Assembly: GCA_944323045.1 (NCBI GenBank)
Contig: CALUQX010000004.1
Coordinates: 1-64,000, forward strand
From: Candidatus Gastranaerophilales bacterium
GTDB lineage: Bacteria; Cyanobacteriota; Vampirovibrionia; Gastranaerophilales; Gastranaerophilaceae
Reading direction: 5' to 3'
Length of the DNA stretch: 64,000 bases
The notes under the pieces are model-generated. The model was not told the origin of the DNA. It saw only the letters and a program-made list of their open reading frames with translations, and ran no database searches. Positions 25,478-33,817 of the stretch are shown in pieces. How positions within the stretch are numbered: position 1 is the stretch's first letter; each line of letters begins with the position of its first letter. The position numbers and the translations under genes are program-made.

Positions 25478-25524
25478 AAAATGCCTTTACAAATGATATT
25501 AAATTTTGTAAAGGCATTTTTATG
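25478..25524 (+). terminator. Intrinsic terminator
   Basis: Perfect 16-bp arms (25478-25493 and 25505-25520) with an 11-nt loop; the descending arm ends in TTTT and TATG follows. Confidence 0.88.
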
Positions 25525-25645
25525 TTTAAAAGCCGCTAATATCAAGCTTTTTAGATTTTTATGCTATGATTTGCATGTAAAAATAGCAAAATTATAAATT
25601 TAGGGATTTTAAATTGCATACACAAAAAATTGGAGGTTCATATAA

Positions 25646-26584
25646 ATGATTGGAAAAGTAAACAATGTTAAAGTGACAAACTTTGCAGGCAATACACAAA
25701 AAACTAAAAAAGAAAATTCTGTGTCCAAACCGCAAAATACCCCTGCTAAACAACAAAATGTAGTTATGTCAAAAGATGCAGCAAAAGCAATGCGCAATAT
25801 GGCACTGGGTATTCTTGCAGCATTAAGTGCCGGCTCTATGGCAGTAAGCTGTGATGATGACCCGAATTTTAGCTACAATAACGAATCTTATACTGAAGTT
25901 AATGTAAATCTTCATCCGCATCCTGTTAAACCTGATACCATAACTATTGAAAAACCAGTTCCGGGTGATACAGTTAGGGATACAATAACAATAGTTCTTC
26001 CGGGTGACACAGCATTTCTTAAACCGAATTACAAATCTCAGGTTGCAGATTCATTAGTTGCGCACGGCAAAAACTTAGGATTTGACTTTGAAGGCGAAGG
26101 CAATATTCCTGTAAGAATTCACGCATTTGACCAGTGGAATTCTACAGACCATGATTTAGTATTTGACGGCAAAGCATCTTCCGAAGAAAAAATGGTATTT
26201 ATTGATAGAGCACAGGATTATTCAGAAGACCCTAACAACCCTCAGGTTAAATACAATCGTATTGAATACTCAGTAGATGAAGGTCGCGGTGTTGCAGGTG
26301 AAATATCAAAAGCTCCTGTTGTAGGTATAAAACCAAGCAGTGCAATTGAATGGATAGGAGTTGCAAAAGTTTGCGGCACCAACAATAATGACGGCACAAT
26401 TTCATTAGCAGAATATGATGACAATAGAAACTTAACTCCAATCGGCTATCTTGAAAAAGAAGATGACGAATATAAAGACCAGACAGGTGTAAGTTTCTAT
26501 GAAAACTTGTTCTCACCAAGCGGATATGAAGATTCATACGGCTGGTCTGAGGCAAAAATGGTATTAGCAAACCCTGAAAAATAA
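25646..26584 (+). CDS. Lipoprotein-like paralog without repeat expansion
   Basis: A 312-residue paralog of the preceding gene. The cap is VTNFAG (10-15). MSKDAAKAMRNMALGILAALSAGSMAVSC (41-69) reads as a complete lipoprotein signal peptide with its own Met; Cys69 is followed by DDD, at the same residue as in the paralog. The linker between Cys and the shared C-terminal domain has one repeat-like unit (PGDTVRDTITIVLPGD). The domain keeps HAFDQWNSTDHDLVFDG and VSFYENLFSPSGYEDSYGWSEAKM. SD is GGAGG. An extended -10 TGC-TATGAT lies near 25561-25569. Confidence 0.82.
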   Translation: MIGKVNNVKVTNFAGNTQKTKKENSVSKPQNTPAKQQNVVMSKDAAKAMRNMALGILAALSAGSMAVSCDDDPNFSYNNESYTEVNVNLHPHPVKPDTITIEKPVPGDTVRDTITIVLPGDTAFLKPNYKSQVADSLVAHGKNLGFDFEGEGNIPVRIHAFDQWNSTDHDLVFDGKASSEEKMVFIDRAQDYSEDPNNPQVKYNRIEYSVDEGRGVAGEISKAPVVGIKPSSAIEWIGVAKVCGTNNNDGTISLAEYDDNRNLTPIGYLEKEDDEYKDQTGVSFYENLFSPSGYEDSYGWSEAKMVLANPEK

Positions 26585-26605
26585 ATACGAGATATAAATA
26601 AAAAA

Positions 26606-26632
26606 AGTCCTCTTGAATAAAGAGGGCTTTTT
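26606..26632 (+). terminator. Terminator overlapping the next promoter
   Basis: AGTCCTCTT / AAGAGGGCT arms with loop gaata/gaat and a TTTTT tract. Its loop-stem sequence also provides TTGAAT, the -35 of the next gene. Confidence 0.85.
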
Positions 26633-26648
26633 GCTATATAATATATTT
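26613..26648 (+). promoter_or_regulatory. Promoter TTGAAT-18-TATAAT, leaderless
   Basis: TTGAAT (26613-26618) and TATAAT (26637-26642) with 6 nt to the ATG at 26649. The promoter is embedded in the upstream gene's terminator, so terminator folding and initiation share the same bases. Confidence 0.7.
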
Positions 26649-27050
26649 ATGGAAACATTAGCACAATTTGTACAAAAACGAAGAGATAAATTAGGGCTGT
26701 CACCATCAGGGCTTGCCAAATGCTGTAATCTTGATTTAAATACAATAGAAGAAATAGAAGCGGGCAAAGAATTGTTTCTTGCAGTTACTGTACGCCAAAA
26801 TTTAGCAAAAGGATTGCGCTGTCATCCGGAAGAAATAAGAGTTTATGAAAAGGATATAAGCACAGATCTTGTATCGCCGCAGATAATAGAAAGCTTGAAA
26901 GAATTGATATTAAAGGGCTCCGGCGGCTTAAAATGCCCGAAATGCGGAGCGCCGCTTGTTACAAAAATTGTGCAGATGTATGATTTAGAGGATAATCTGG
27001 TTGTTGAACCCAAAGCGCATTGTTCCAAATGTGTATTCCAAATACATTAG
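26649..27050 (+). CDS. XRE-like HTH / zinc-ribbon protein
   Basis: A 133-residue predicted regulator. Residues 1-60 form an XRE-like helix-turn-helix (LAQFVQKRRDKLGLSPSGLAKCCNLDLNTIEEIEAGKE), somewhat degenerate. Residues 93-130 are a zinc ribbon with CPKC (96-99) and CSKC (125-128). The combination suggests a small transcription factor or an RNA polymerase/ribosome-associated protein. No regulated target is evident; the tmRNA gene follows 110 bp downstream with its own promoter. The ATG at 26649, not the upstream codon at 26613, is used because the latter lies in the promoter. Confidence 0.8.
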   Translation: METLAQFVQKRRDKLGLSPSGLAKCCNLDLNTIEEIEAGKELFLAVTVRQNLAKGLRCHPEEIRVYEKDISTDLVSPQIIESLKELILKGSGGLKCPKCGAPLVTKIVQMYDLEDNLVVEPKAHCSKCVFQIH

Positions 27051-27086
27051 AGTGTAAGAATTTTTTGTGTTTTATTGGTTTAGGGG

Positions 27087-27115
27087 TTGAAATTCTTAAA
27101 ATAATGAGTTATAAT
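27087..27115 (+). promoter_or_regulatory. tmRNA promoter TTGAAA-17-TATAAT
   Basis: TTGAAA (27087-27092), a 17-bp spacer and TATAAT (27110-27115). Transcription from about 27122 gives a pre-tmRNA with a 39-nt leader for RNase P removal. Confidence 0.85.
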
Positions 27116-27160
27116 AGAGATAAGCACATTGAAAATTGAGACCTGTTATCTCAATATCAT

Positions 27161-27563
27161 GGGGACGTTTTGGATTTGACAGGACGTTCGGTTGAGATAG
27201 ATTGCGAGTGCGGGCGCTGTTCCCGCTTATCAACGAGCAAAACAAATTAAATGCTAAAAACAATGTAATCGAAGCAGACTTCTCTAGAGCATACGCTTTA
27301 GCTGCGTAAGTCTTTCCGATGAATAGCTACTCATAGAGCCCAGCTTGCCGGTTTTATGGGTCCATTATGCAAGCGGCAGTGCATTGACGACGGTAGATGC
27401 ATCAAGATAACCGTTAAGGGTTAGTGTTTCCTTGAAAAAACACTCTGGATTGTGTAAAAGGTTCTGATATTCCCTGCATAATCCGAGAGAATTAATATCT
27501 ACACTCGTAGAAGTTTATCAAGATCCGTTTTGGACAGGGGTTCAACTCCCCTCGTCTCCACCA
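27161..27563 (+). ncRNA. ssrA: tmRNA (one-piece)
   Basis: Rescues stalled ribosomes by trans-translation. The 5' end GGGGACGTTTTGGATTTGACAGG and 3' end GGGTTCAACTCCCCTCGTCTCCACCA pair as the tRNA-like acceptor; CCA is encoded. The tag frame at 27253-27309 reads A-KNNVIEADFSRAYALAA then TAA, ending in the usual ALAA degradation signal. The 403-nt length and an uninterrupted order show the one-piece form, not the permuted two-piece form of some cyanobacteria. Consensus promoter and terminator flank it. Confidence 0.97.
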
Positions 27564-27572
27564 TTAAAATTC

Positions 27573-27598
27573 AGAGGCTTTTTATAGCCTCTTTTTTA
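27573..27598 (+). terminator. tmRNA terminator
   Basis: AGAGGCT / AGCCTCT arms (27573-27579, 27586-27592) and six T. Confidence 0.92.
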
Positions 27599-27739
27599 AT
27601 GCCAATTTTCTCGCGCCACGCGGGTTTATGCTTTCGATGATTATTTTACTCTAAACATTGTAACAACCTGATAAAAGTGGCTTATATACACTTGAAAAAT
27701 TATTTTTTATGAGCGATATTAATGTAAAAGGAGTAAGAT

Positions 27740-29044
27740 ATGCAGGAAATAAAATGTCCAAAATGTGGCGAAGTTTTTCAGGTTGATGAATCGGGTTATG
27801 CCGCAATTGTTAAGCAGGTAAGAGATAAAGAGTTTTCAAAAGAAATTCAGTCAAGAGAATTACAGTTTGAAACGGAAAAAGAAAGCGCTGTTCAGCTTGC
27901 AAAACTTGAGGTGGAAAAAGATTTTAACGAAAAATTGAACAAAAAAGAAGCTGAAATAGCAAAACTTAAATCCGAAATTGAAACAGAACAACTTACGAAA
28001 AAATCTGCAGTCAACGAAACCGCTGCCGAAAAAGACAAAGAAATTACTGAACTTAAAAACAAACTCGACTCCTTTAACAAAGATAAAGAACTTGAAATTA
28101 ACAAACTCCTCACAAAAATGAACACCGAACTCGCTGAAAAAGACAACAAAATAACAAAACTCAGCGGCGAAAAGGATTTGACAGAAAAAGAATTCCAACT
28201 GAAAGAACAATCCCTGAAAGAAAAATACGAAACAGAAATAAGATTTAAAGAAGAAGAAATTGAGCGTCTTAAAGATTACAAACTGAAACTTTCAACCAAA
28301 ATGGTCGGTGAAAGCCTTGAACAACACTGTGAAACAGAATTTAACCGACTGCGTGCAACCGGATTTCAGAAGGCTTACTTTGAAAAAGACAATGATGCAA
28401 AATCCGGCAGTAAAGGGGATTATATATATAGAGATTACGACCTGGACGGCGGAGAATTTATCTCGATTATGTTTGAGATGAAAAACGAATCGGATTCAAC
28501 ATCCACAAAGAAGAAAAATACGGATTTCTTGAAAGAACTCGACAAAGACCGCAGAGAAAAGAGTTGTGAATACGCGGTTCTGGTATCTTTGCTTGAGCCT
28601 GAAAATGAATTATATAATACAGGGATTGTGGATATGTCGCATCATTTTGAAAAAATGTACGTTATCCGCCCGCAGTTTTTCATTCCGATAATAACGCTAC
28701 TTAGAAATGCCGCACTTAATTCACTGGAATACAGAAACGAACTTGCGATGATAAAAGCCCAAAATATAGATATTTCAAACTTCGAGGCGGAAATGAATGA
28801 TTTTAAGGACAAATTTTCAAGAAACTTCCGGCTTGCAAGCGAAAAATTCCATAAGGCAATTGAAGAAATAGACAAAACAATCGAGCACCTGCAAAAAACA
28901 AAAGATGCATTGCTGTCGTCTGAGAACAATTTAAGACTTGCAAATAATAAAGCGGAAGATTTGAGTATAAAGCGCCTGACAAAAAATAACCCTACAATGC
29001 AGGCGAAATTTGACGCCCTGAAATTGAAAGATAATAGGGAGTAA
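27740..29044 (+). CDS. DUF2130 coiled-coil protein
   Basis: A 434-residue cytosolic protein of the DUF2130 family. It opens with a zinc-ribbon knuckle ([29 protein letters not shown]), continues with a long coiled coil (about 35-195, Glu/Lys-rich heptads) and ends in the DUF2130 domain: [71 protein letters not shown], and [15 protein letters not shown]. The domain has a restriction-endonuclease-like flavour, but no function is established. SD is AAGGAG. It is a single gene following the tmRNA; repeat island 2 begins right after its stop. Confidence 0.9.
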   Translation: MQEIKCPKCGEVFQVDESGYAAIVKQVRDKEFSKEIQSRELQFETEKESAVQLAKLEVEKDFNEKLNKKEAEIAKLKSEIETEQLTKKSAVNETAAEKDKEITELKNKLDSFNKDKELEINKLLTKMNTELAEKDNKITKLSGEKDLTEKEFQLKEQSLKEKYETEIRFKEEEIERLKDYKLKLSTKMVGESLEQHCETEFNRLRATGFQKAYFEKDNDAKSGSKGDYIYRDYDLDGGEFISIMFEMKNESDSTSTKKKNTDFLKELDKDRREKSCEYAVLVSLLEPENELYNTGIVDMSHHFEKMYVIRPQFFIPIITLLRNAALNSLEYRNELAMIKAQNIDISNFEAEMNDFKDKFSRNFRLASEKFHKAIEEIDKTIEHLQKTKDALLSSENNLRLANNKAEDLSIKRLTKNNPTMQAKFDALKLKDNRE

Positions 29045-29663
29045 GTTTCAAACATATGTCGGGCTTTAGCCCGACATAATAAATGCTTTACAAAAGTGAG
29101 TGTAGTGAGTGAAGTGAGTATTGTGAGGTGGTGATTAATTAATTAGTCAAAATGAAATGCCACATTGACTGATTTATTGTAAATACTTTACTCACCTTAG
29201 TCACCCCACTCACTTCACTCACTTTCCCCAAAAAGGACTTGCAAAATTTAGCAAGATATGTAATAATGAATATAAGAATGGCAAAAACCGAGGAGTTAGG
29301 ATGACATTAAGATTGAAAGAAAACATAGAGCAAAAAAATTTCTTAATCACTCAATCACCTAGTCACCTAATCACTTTAAAAAATGTAGTTTTGGTTTTCC
29401 ACCCCAACAAAAATAATATATTAAATAAAGCCCTATTGGAATCATCACGTAGCCTGCATACAGATATGGACTCAGCGGATTTGCGTACGGACGGAGCAAA
29501 GCGAGTCCGGGTAGCGAACAGATTGAGCCGACTAAGCCGCAAGGCTTTTAGGCGAAACTCTGTGAGCGTGGAGCAAATCCAAGACACGTCTTATCGTCCT
29601 AACGTCTTTTTGTCATCGCGCAATAAATGCGCGATGACATGGGGTGTTGCCTGATTCCCATTT
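29045..29663. repeat. Composite intergenic repeat island 2
   Basis: No credible gene; a 117-codon frame (29301-29654) is only repeat sequence. It holds a palindrome ATGTCGGGCT/AGCCCGACAT (29056-29077), GTGAGT-type tandem units at 29095-29135 with their inverted counterpart at 29193-29226, AATCACTC octads at 29343-29380, the short copy of the inverted-repeat element (29468-29599) and GCGCGATGACATG...GTTGCCTGATTC (29629-29657), which is shared with islands 1 and 3. It separates two convergent genes. Confidence 0.85.
29468..29599. mobile_element. MITE-like element, short copy
   Basis: A 132-bp version of the element at 10041-10318 in the same orientation, with ends GGACtcagcGGATTTGCG and CAAATCC...GTCC. 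It lacks the inner GC-rich segment of the long copy. Flanks contain no obvious target duplication. Confidence 0.5.
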
Positions 29664-29740
29664 TAAGTTACCGATTTTACACAACACAAAAACCGGCTTG
29701 CGTTGGCAGTCGGTTTCGATGCTGTTATTTTGTTTTACTC

Positions 29741-29902
29741 CTATATCAGACCAAGTACTTTTTTGTACCAGCTGAATGTTTCAAGTTCAACACCGTTAAA
29801 TGTTGTTTTAAGGCATTGATTTTTTAGATAGTTTTCAAATTCGTCGTTGAATTTGGATTTGATTTTCGGCATTTTTACCGTTTCATTAACTAAAGTAGAC
29901 AT
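29741..29902 (-). CDS. Small hypothetical protein (53 aa)
   Basis: A 53-residue basic protein (MSTLVNETVKMPKIKSK ... FNDEFENYLKNQCLK ... VELETFSWYKKVLGLI) with a very strong SD (AGGAGAAGG, 6 nt before the ATG at 29902) and a minus-strand TATAAT near 29970-29975, which together make it credible despite its size. It has no membrane segment or known motif. The start at 29902 is chosen over 29968 because of the SD. Confidence 0.7.
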   Translation of the reverse strand: MSTLVNETVKMPKIKSKFNDEFENYLKNQCLKTTFNGVELETFSWYKKVLGLI

Positions 29903-30061
29903 TAGACCTTCTCCTTTTTTGTTTCTTTGATGCATCATTATATAAAAATCGCGAGAATAGATATACATATTATAACATACTTATTAGAAAATTTCTAGTG
30001 GCAATTTTTTGAATTTTTCTGAAACCGCCTGAGGACGGGAAAAATTCCCTGTAAATTTTTA

Positions 30062-30730
30062 TTAAGCCGTTACGACAAAATTTGGTTCGCCGTTTTTGAT
30101 TGCTGTTGCAAAATTTGATGCAGGATGTTTGGCGTCTCCGGCTGCCAGATGACCGTATGATTTTCTTACTTTTGTAATCAAATCTGTCAAATCTTTGTTA
30201 AAATACATTGATGAATACAAATTCACACCGTTTTGTAAAATACTTGCATCACTCGTTTCAAAAATCCCAGGATCTTTTGCATTAAGAGACCTGTGTGCCA
30301 TAGAATTCAATGAAAGACAATTTACTTCTTCCTGAATAGAACTGTCGCCGTCTAAATCTTTAGCATGCCCTGTTTCGTGCAAAATAGATTCTGATATTGC
30401 AAGAACTACCGCTTTACTTTTGGTATCTTTGTATTTTTCGTTAATTTTTATTGTTTTATTCTGCACATCCCACTGCGCATGTATATCCTCAGAAGGCAGT
30501 TTCATAAACTTGACTTGAATGTCATTGTTGCGGATAAAATCGTATGCCTGATGTCCGTTTTTGAAAGGCGGTTTTGCTCCTAACTTTTTGACGTATCTTA
30601 CATCATCATTATTAAATTTAATTTTCTTTAATTCTTCCATTGCAGCATTAATCACCGGATCTTGCTGATCTTGAGTTTGATTTTTGCCGGCAAAATATAC
30701 CCTGCAATTTATTGCGTTAACCCTAACCAT
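30062..30730 (-). CDS. Zincin metallopeptidase-like protein with V-x-F-x-G cap
   Basis: A 222-residue protein with HETGH (118-122) in the helix AISESILHETGHAKDLDGD, the HExxH zinc site of zincins; E134 or E135 in IQEEVN is a candidate third ligand. The segment before it (WDVQNKTIKINEKYKD) matches the edge strand seen in small metallopeptidases. The N-terminus MVRVNAINCRVYFAGKNQ has the VYFAG form of the cap at 11-15 but no following hydrophobic segment. Substrate unknown. It is divergently transcribed from the AcsE-like gene with only 58 bp between the start codons, and is predicted leaderless. Confidence 0.78.
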   Translation of the reverse strand: MVRVNAINCRVYFAGKNQTQDQQDPVINAAMEELKKIKFNNDDVRYVKKLGAKPPFKNGHQAYDFIRNNDIQVKFMKLPSEDIHAQWDVQNKTIKINEKYKDTKSKAVVLAISESILHETGHAKDLDGDSSIQEEVNCLSLNSMAHRSLNAKDPGIFETSDASILQNGVNLYSSMYFNKDLTDLITKVRKSYGHLAAGDAKHPASNFATAIKNGEPNFVVTA

Positions 30731-30788
30731 ATTTTAATATTATCATATTTTATTGAAAATGTGAAATATTTTGTGATAAAATTTTTGT
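30731..30788. promoter_or_regulatory. Divergent, interlocked leaderless promoters
   Basis: On the plus strand TTGAAA (30753-30758), 18 bp, TGA-TAAAAT (30777-30782), 6 nt to the ATG at 30789. On the minus strand TTCACA (30765-30760), 17 bp, TGA-TAATAT (30742-30737), 6 nt to the ATG at 30730. The two -35 boxes lie next to each other within 13 bp, so RNA polymerase should not occupy both at once. Confidence 0.7.
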
Positions 30789-31709
30789 ATGAAATTAATA
30801 GGCGAGAATATCCATATAATATCAAAGGTTGTGCGCAATGCTCTGGTTAACAGAGATGAAACATTTGTTAACAATTTGATAAATATACAGAAAAATTTAG
30901 ATTGTGTTGATTTGAATGTCGGTCCTGCCAAAGGTGAACTTGTTAATATTTTGCCATGGCTTTGTGAACTCGTTGAGACAAAGTCCTATTTAAATATTAG
31001 TTTTGATACCACTAATGTTGATGAAATGCGGCGCGGTCTTTCAATATGTCAAAACACAAGGGATGCTTTTATCAACAGTACATCTGCTGATGAACCGAGA
31101 TTTTCTGCAATGGCAGAACTTGCAGGGACTTATGAGTGTAATCTTATTGCTTTGACTATGGGGAAAGAAGAAGGAATACCAAAGTCCGCTGACGGGCGGC
31201 TGGAAATAGCTTTTGAAATTTATGAAAACAGCATGGAAAAAGGACTGGATAGTGAAAAATTGTATTTTGACCCGCTGATTCTGCCGGTAACTGTAGAACA
31301 ATCTCAGGCTCGCGAAGCATTACATACAATCCAGATGATAAAAGAAAGCTTTGACCCGCCGGTAAAAACTGTTATAGGTTTGTCAAATGTTTCTAACGGC
31401 GCCCCTGTAGAACTTAGACCGCTTATCAATCAGGTTTATGCGGTAATGGCTTTTGGTGCAGGATTGGATGCGGCTATTATTGATGCTAAAGATTGTGAAC
31501 TTGTGAAAATCTTAAGAATGCTTGAAAATAATTCCCCGCAAAATGAAATTGATAAACTTTACATAAATCTTTCACAAATGATTGCAAATTTTGGCGAACT
31601 TGAAGACGTCGAATTTGACGTGAATTCTGCTGAACAGCAAAAAATTATTAAAACTGCCGCTGTACTATTAAATAAGAAAATTTACTCTCACAGCTTTACA
31701 CAAATTTAG
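30789..31709 (+). CDS. Pterin-binding (AcsE/MetH-like) methyltransferase
   Basis: A 306-residue TIM-barrel of the pterin-binding family, closest in layout to the methyltetrahydrofolate:corrinoid/iron-sulfur protein methyltransferase AcsE and the pterin module of MetH. Visible blocks: IGENIHIISKVVRNAL, DLNVGPAKG, LNISFDTTN, DAFINSTSAD, LIALTMGKEEGIP, LYFDPLILPV, TVIGLSNVSNGAP and AGLDAAIIDAKD. Expected role: transfer of the N5-methyl group of methyl-tetrahydrofolate to a corrinoid protein. No corrinoid protein or other Wood-Ljungdahl gene is in the window. Predicted leaderless, divergent from the zincin gene. Confidence 0.85.
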   Translation: MKLIGENIHIISKVVRNALVNRDETFVNNLINIQKNLDCVDLNVGPAKGELVNILPWLCELVETKSYLNISFDTTNVDEMRRGLSICQNTRDAFINSTSADEPRFSAMAELAGTYECNLIALTMGKEEGIPKSADGRLEIAFEIYENSMEKGLDSEKLYFDPLILPVTVEQSQAREALHTIQMIKESFDPPVKTVIGLSNVSNGAPVELRPLINQVYAVMAFGAGLDAAIIDAKDCELVKILRMLENNSPQNEIDKLYINLSQMIANFGELEDVEFDVNSAEQQKIIKTAAVLLNKKIYSHSFTQI

Positions 31710-31746
31710 TTTTTTGCTATTATATTATTGTGTATATTTTATTAAA

Positions 31747-33816
31747 TTGAGGGTTGGAAAAATTAAAAAGCAGTTATTAACATCGGTTATTCTTTCAATG
31801 ATGCTTGGCTCTGTTCCGGCACATGCATATATGTCACCAGAAGCAAATTCACTCTATCAACAGGCTTGTACCTATGAATACAAACAGGATTTTAAAGCTG
31901 CCGCAGCAGCATTAGAAAAAGCTATTGCAATATCAGGCAACGAACCGCAGCTTTATACAAAACTTGCCGGTGCATATTCAGAACTCGGTGAATATGACAA
32001 AGCTCTCGCTGCTTATAAAAAAGTTTCTGAATTAAGACCTACTGATGCCTTTATCTATATCAGTATGGGCAGTATTTATGAAAATAAAAGCGATTACAAA
32101 TCCGCGCTGGATGCGTATAGCAAAGCTATGGCATTGTTTCCGGAATACAAGTTTAACTATCTGAACATTGCTAATGCACAATTTCAATTAAAGGATTACA
32201 AAAACGCGACTAATTCTTTCAACAAATTTCTTACGATTTATCCGCAGCATAAAGAAGCCCGCGAAAATCTTGCCGCATCTTATCTTGTAACAGGTGATGC
32301 GCAAAAAGCGGTTGCAGAATACGACAAACTTTATAATGCTGACCCAAATGGATTTAAAGAACTTGATAAATACGGCTATGCACTATTTTGTACAAAAGAT
32401 TACGAACGTGCAGCTACAATTTTGTCAAAATATATTGAGCAAAAACCGGCAGATTTGAATTCTCGCTCAATCCTTGCGCTTGCATATCAGGAGCTTGAAA
32501 AAAATGAACTGGCTTATGCGCAATATCAAGAAATATTTAAACAAAAACCTGATTTGCATGCAGTAAGACTTGATTATGCCAATCTCCTTGCCGACATGGG
32601 GAAAACTCCTGAAGCGATTCAGCAGTATACCCTGTATATTCAGCACTTTCCTGACAATGCTATTGCCTACAAAAACCTCGGGATAGTTTACAAACGCCAG
32701 AATAATATTGATAAGGCAATAGAAAATTATGAACTTGCACTTGCAAAGCACTGCCGCGACTTTGATTTAAAGGAAGATCTGGCTCAGTGTTATCATCTTA
32801 AAAAAGACTATGCAAATGCTATTAAATATTACGATGAACTTTTATTAGTCAAAAAAGATGATTATGATATTAAATTAAACAAAGCGCTTGCATTACACGC
32901 AATGCAGAAATATCCTGCAGCAATTTCTATATATGAAGACCTTCTTCAAACAAAACAGGACAAAGAAGTTAAGAAAAATCTCATAACTGCATTGATTGCA
33001 CAGGGACAGGTAAGTTATGATGCACAGGATTACACAACTGCCGCCACTTACCTTGAACAGGCAGTTGCAAAAGGCAGTGAAACAGGTTACGGGTATTATC
33101 TTCTGGCAAAAACTTACCGCAAATGTAATATGGATGATAAAGCTGCAGAAATGTACGAAAAAGCAATTGCATTTGAACCGGCAAGGGCAGAATACAGCAA
33201 TGAATATGCTGAATTTATAGCCTCCAGATTCAATGATACCACAGCACCTCTGCAAACAGACGATGCGGAACTTGCCGCAACCGGCGGTGAACTTCCTGCA
33301 GTAAGTGTGGGACAGGACGGGTTAAAAGTAAACGGCAATTCAGAACTTGATTCTGAACGTCACAAAGACTTGATCGAACTGGGAGATGAAAATCTCAAAA
33401 ATAAAAAATACGATGAATGTATTGTAAATTATCAGGAGGCTCTGAAAATTCGCCCGAGTGATGAACAAACGCTGTTTAAACTTGGTTATGTATATAAACT
33501 TAAAAATGACAATGCAAATGCAATAAATTTTTATAAAAAAGCCATTTTTGTAAATCCTGATTACCGCGACGGCTGGTTTAACCTAGGACTTATTTATGCA
33601 GACGAAAATAACCTTTCAGGAGCAATAGATGCTTTCAAACGGGTTGTATTGCTGGATGCTGATTACAGCTATGCATATTACGCACTGGCACTTGCTTATG
33701 AAAACGAAAAAGATTATCTTAATGCGATAAAAAATTACAAATTGTTTTTAGAACACAGTGACGATGATGTAACTAAAAAAGCCGTTAAAGAAAAAATTAA
33801 AACGCTGGAAAAATAA
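31747..33816 (+). CDS. Exported TPR-repeat protein
   Basis: About 689 residues with an N-terminal signal peptide (IKKQLLTSVILSMMLGSVPAHA) and some 15 tetratricopeptide repeats in two blocks (for example ALEKAIAISGNEPQLYTKLAGAYSELGEYDKALAAYKK and NLGLIYADENNLSGAIDAFKR) split by a linker near residue 505 (DTTAPLQTDDAELAATGGEL). Such proteins are assembly scaffolds in the periplasm. The start is uncertain: the frame has no ATG before the signal peptide; TTG at 31747 is taken, with a -10-like TATATT at 31733-31738; an ATT nearer the GAGG box is possible. It is coupled to the next gene (1 nt gap). Confidence 0.8.
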   Translation: MRVGKIKKQLLTSVILSMMLGSVPAHAYMSPEANSLYQQACTYEYKQDFKAAAAALEKAIAISGNEPQLYTKLAGAYSELGEYDKALAAYKKVSELRPTDAFIYISMGSIYENKSDYKSALDAYSKAMALFPEYKFNYLNIANAQFQLKDYKNATNSFNKFLTIYPQHKEARENLAASYLVTGDAQKAVAEYDKLYNADPNGFKELDKYGYALFCTKDYERAATILSKYIEQKPADLNSRSILALAYQELEKNELAYAQYQEIFKQKPDLHAVRLDYANLLADMGKTPEAIQQYTLYIQHFPDNAIAYKNLGIVYKRQNNIDKAIENYELALAKHCRDFDLKEDLAQCYHLKKDYANAIKYYDELLLVKKDDYDIKLNKALALHAMQKYPAAISIYEDLLQTKQDKEVKKNLITALIAQGQVSYDAQDYTTAATYLEQAVAKGSETGYGYYLLAKTYRKCNMDDKAAEMYEKAIAFEPARAEYSNEYAEFIASRFNDTTAPLQTDDAELAATGGELPAVSVGQDGLKVNGNSELDSERHKDLIELGDENLKNKKYDECIVNYQEALKIRPSDEQTLFKLGYVYKLKNDNANAINFYKKAIFVNPDYRDGWFNLGLIYADENNLSGAIDAFKRVVLLDADYSYAYYALALAYENEKDYLNAIKNYKLFLEHSDDDVTKKAVKEKIKTLEK

Positions 33817-33817
33817 G

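Noticed and set aside
29301-29654. 117-codon frame in island 2
   Set aside because: It consists of octads, the inverted-repeat element and the shared palindrome; no SD and no protein-like composition.
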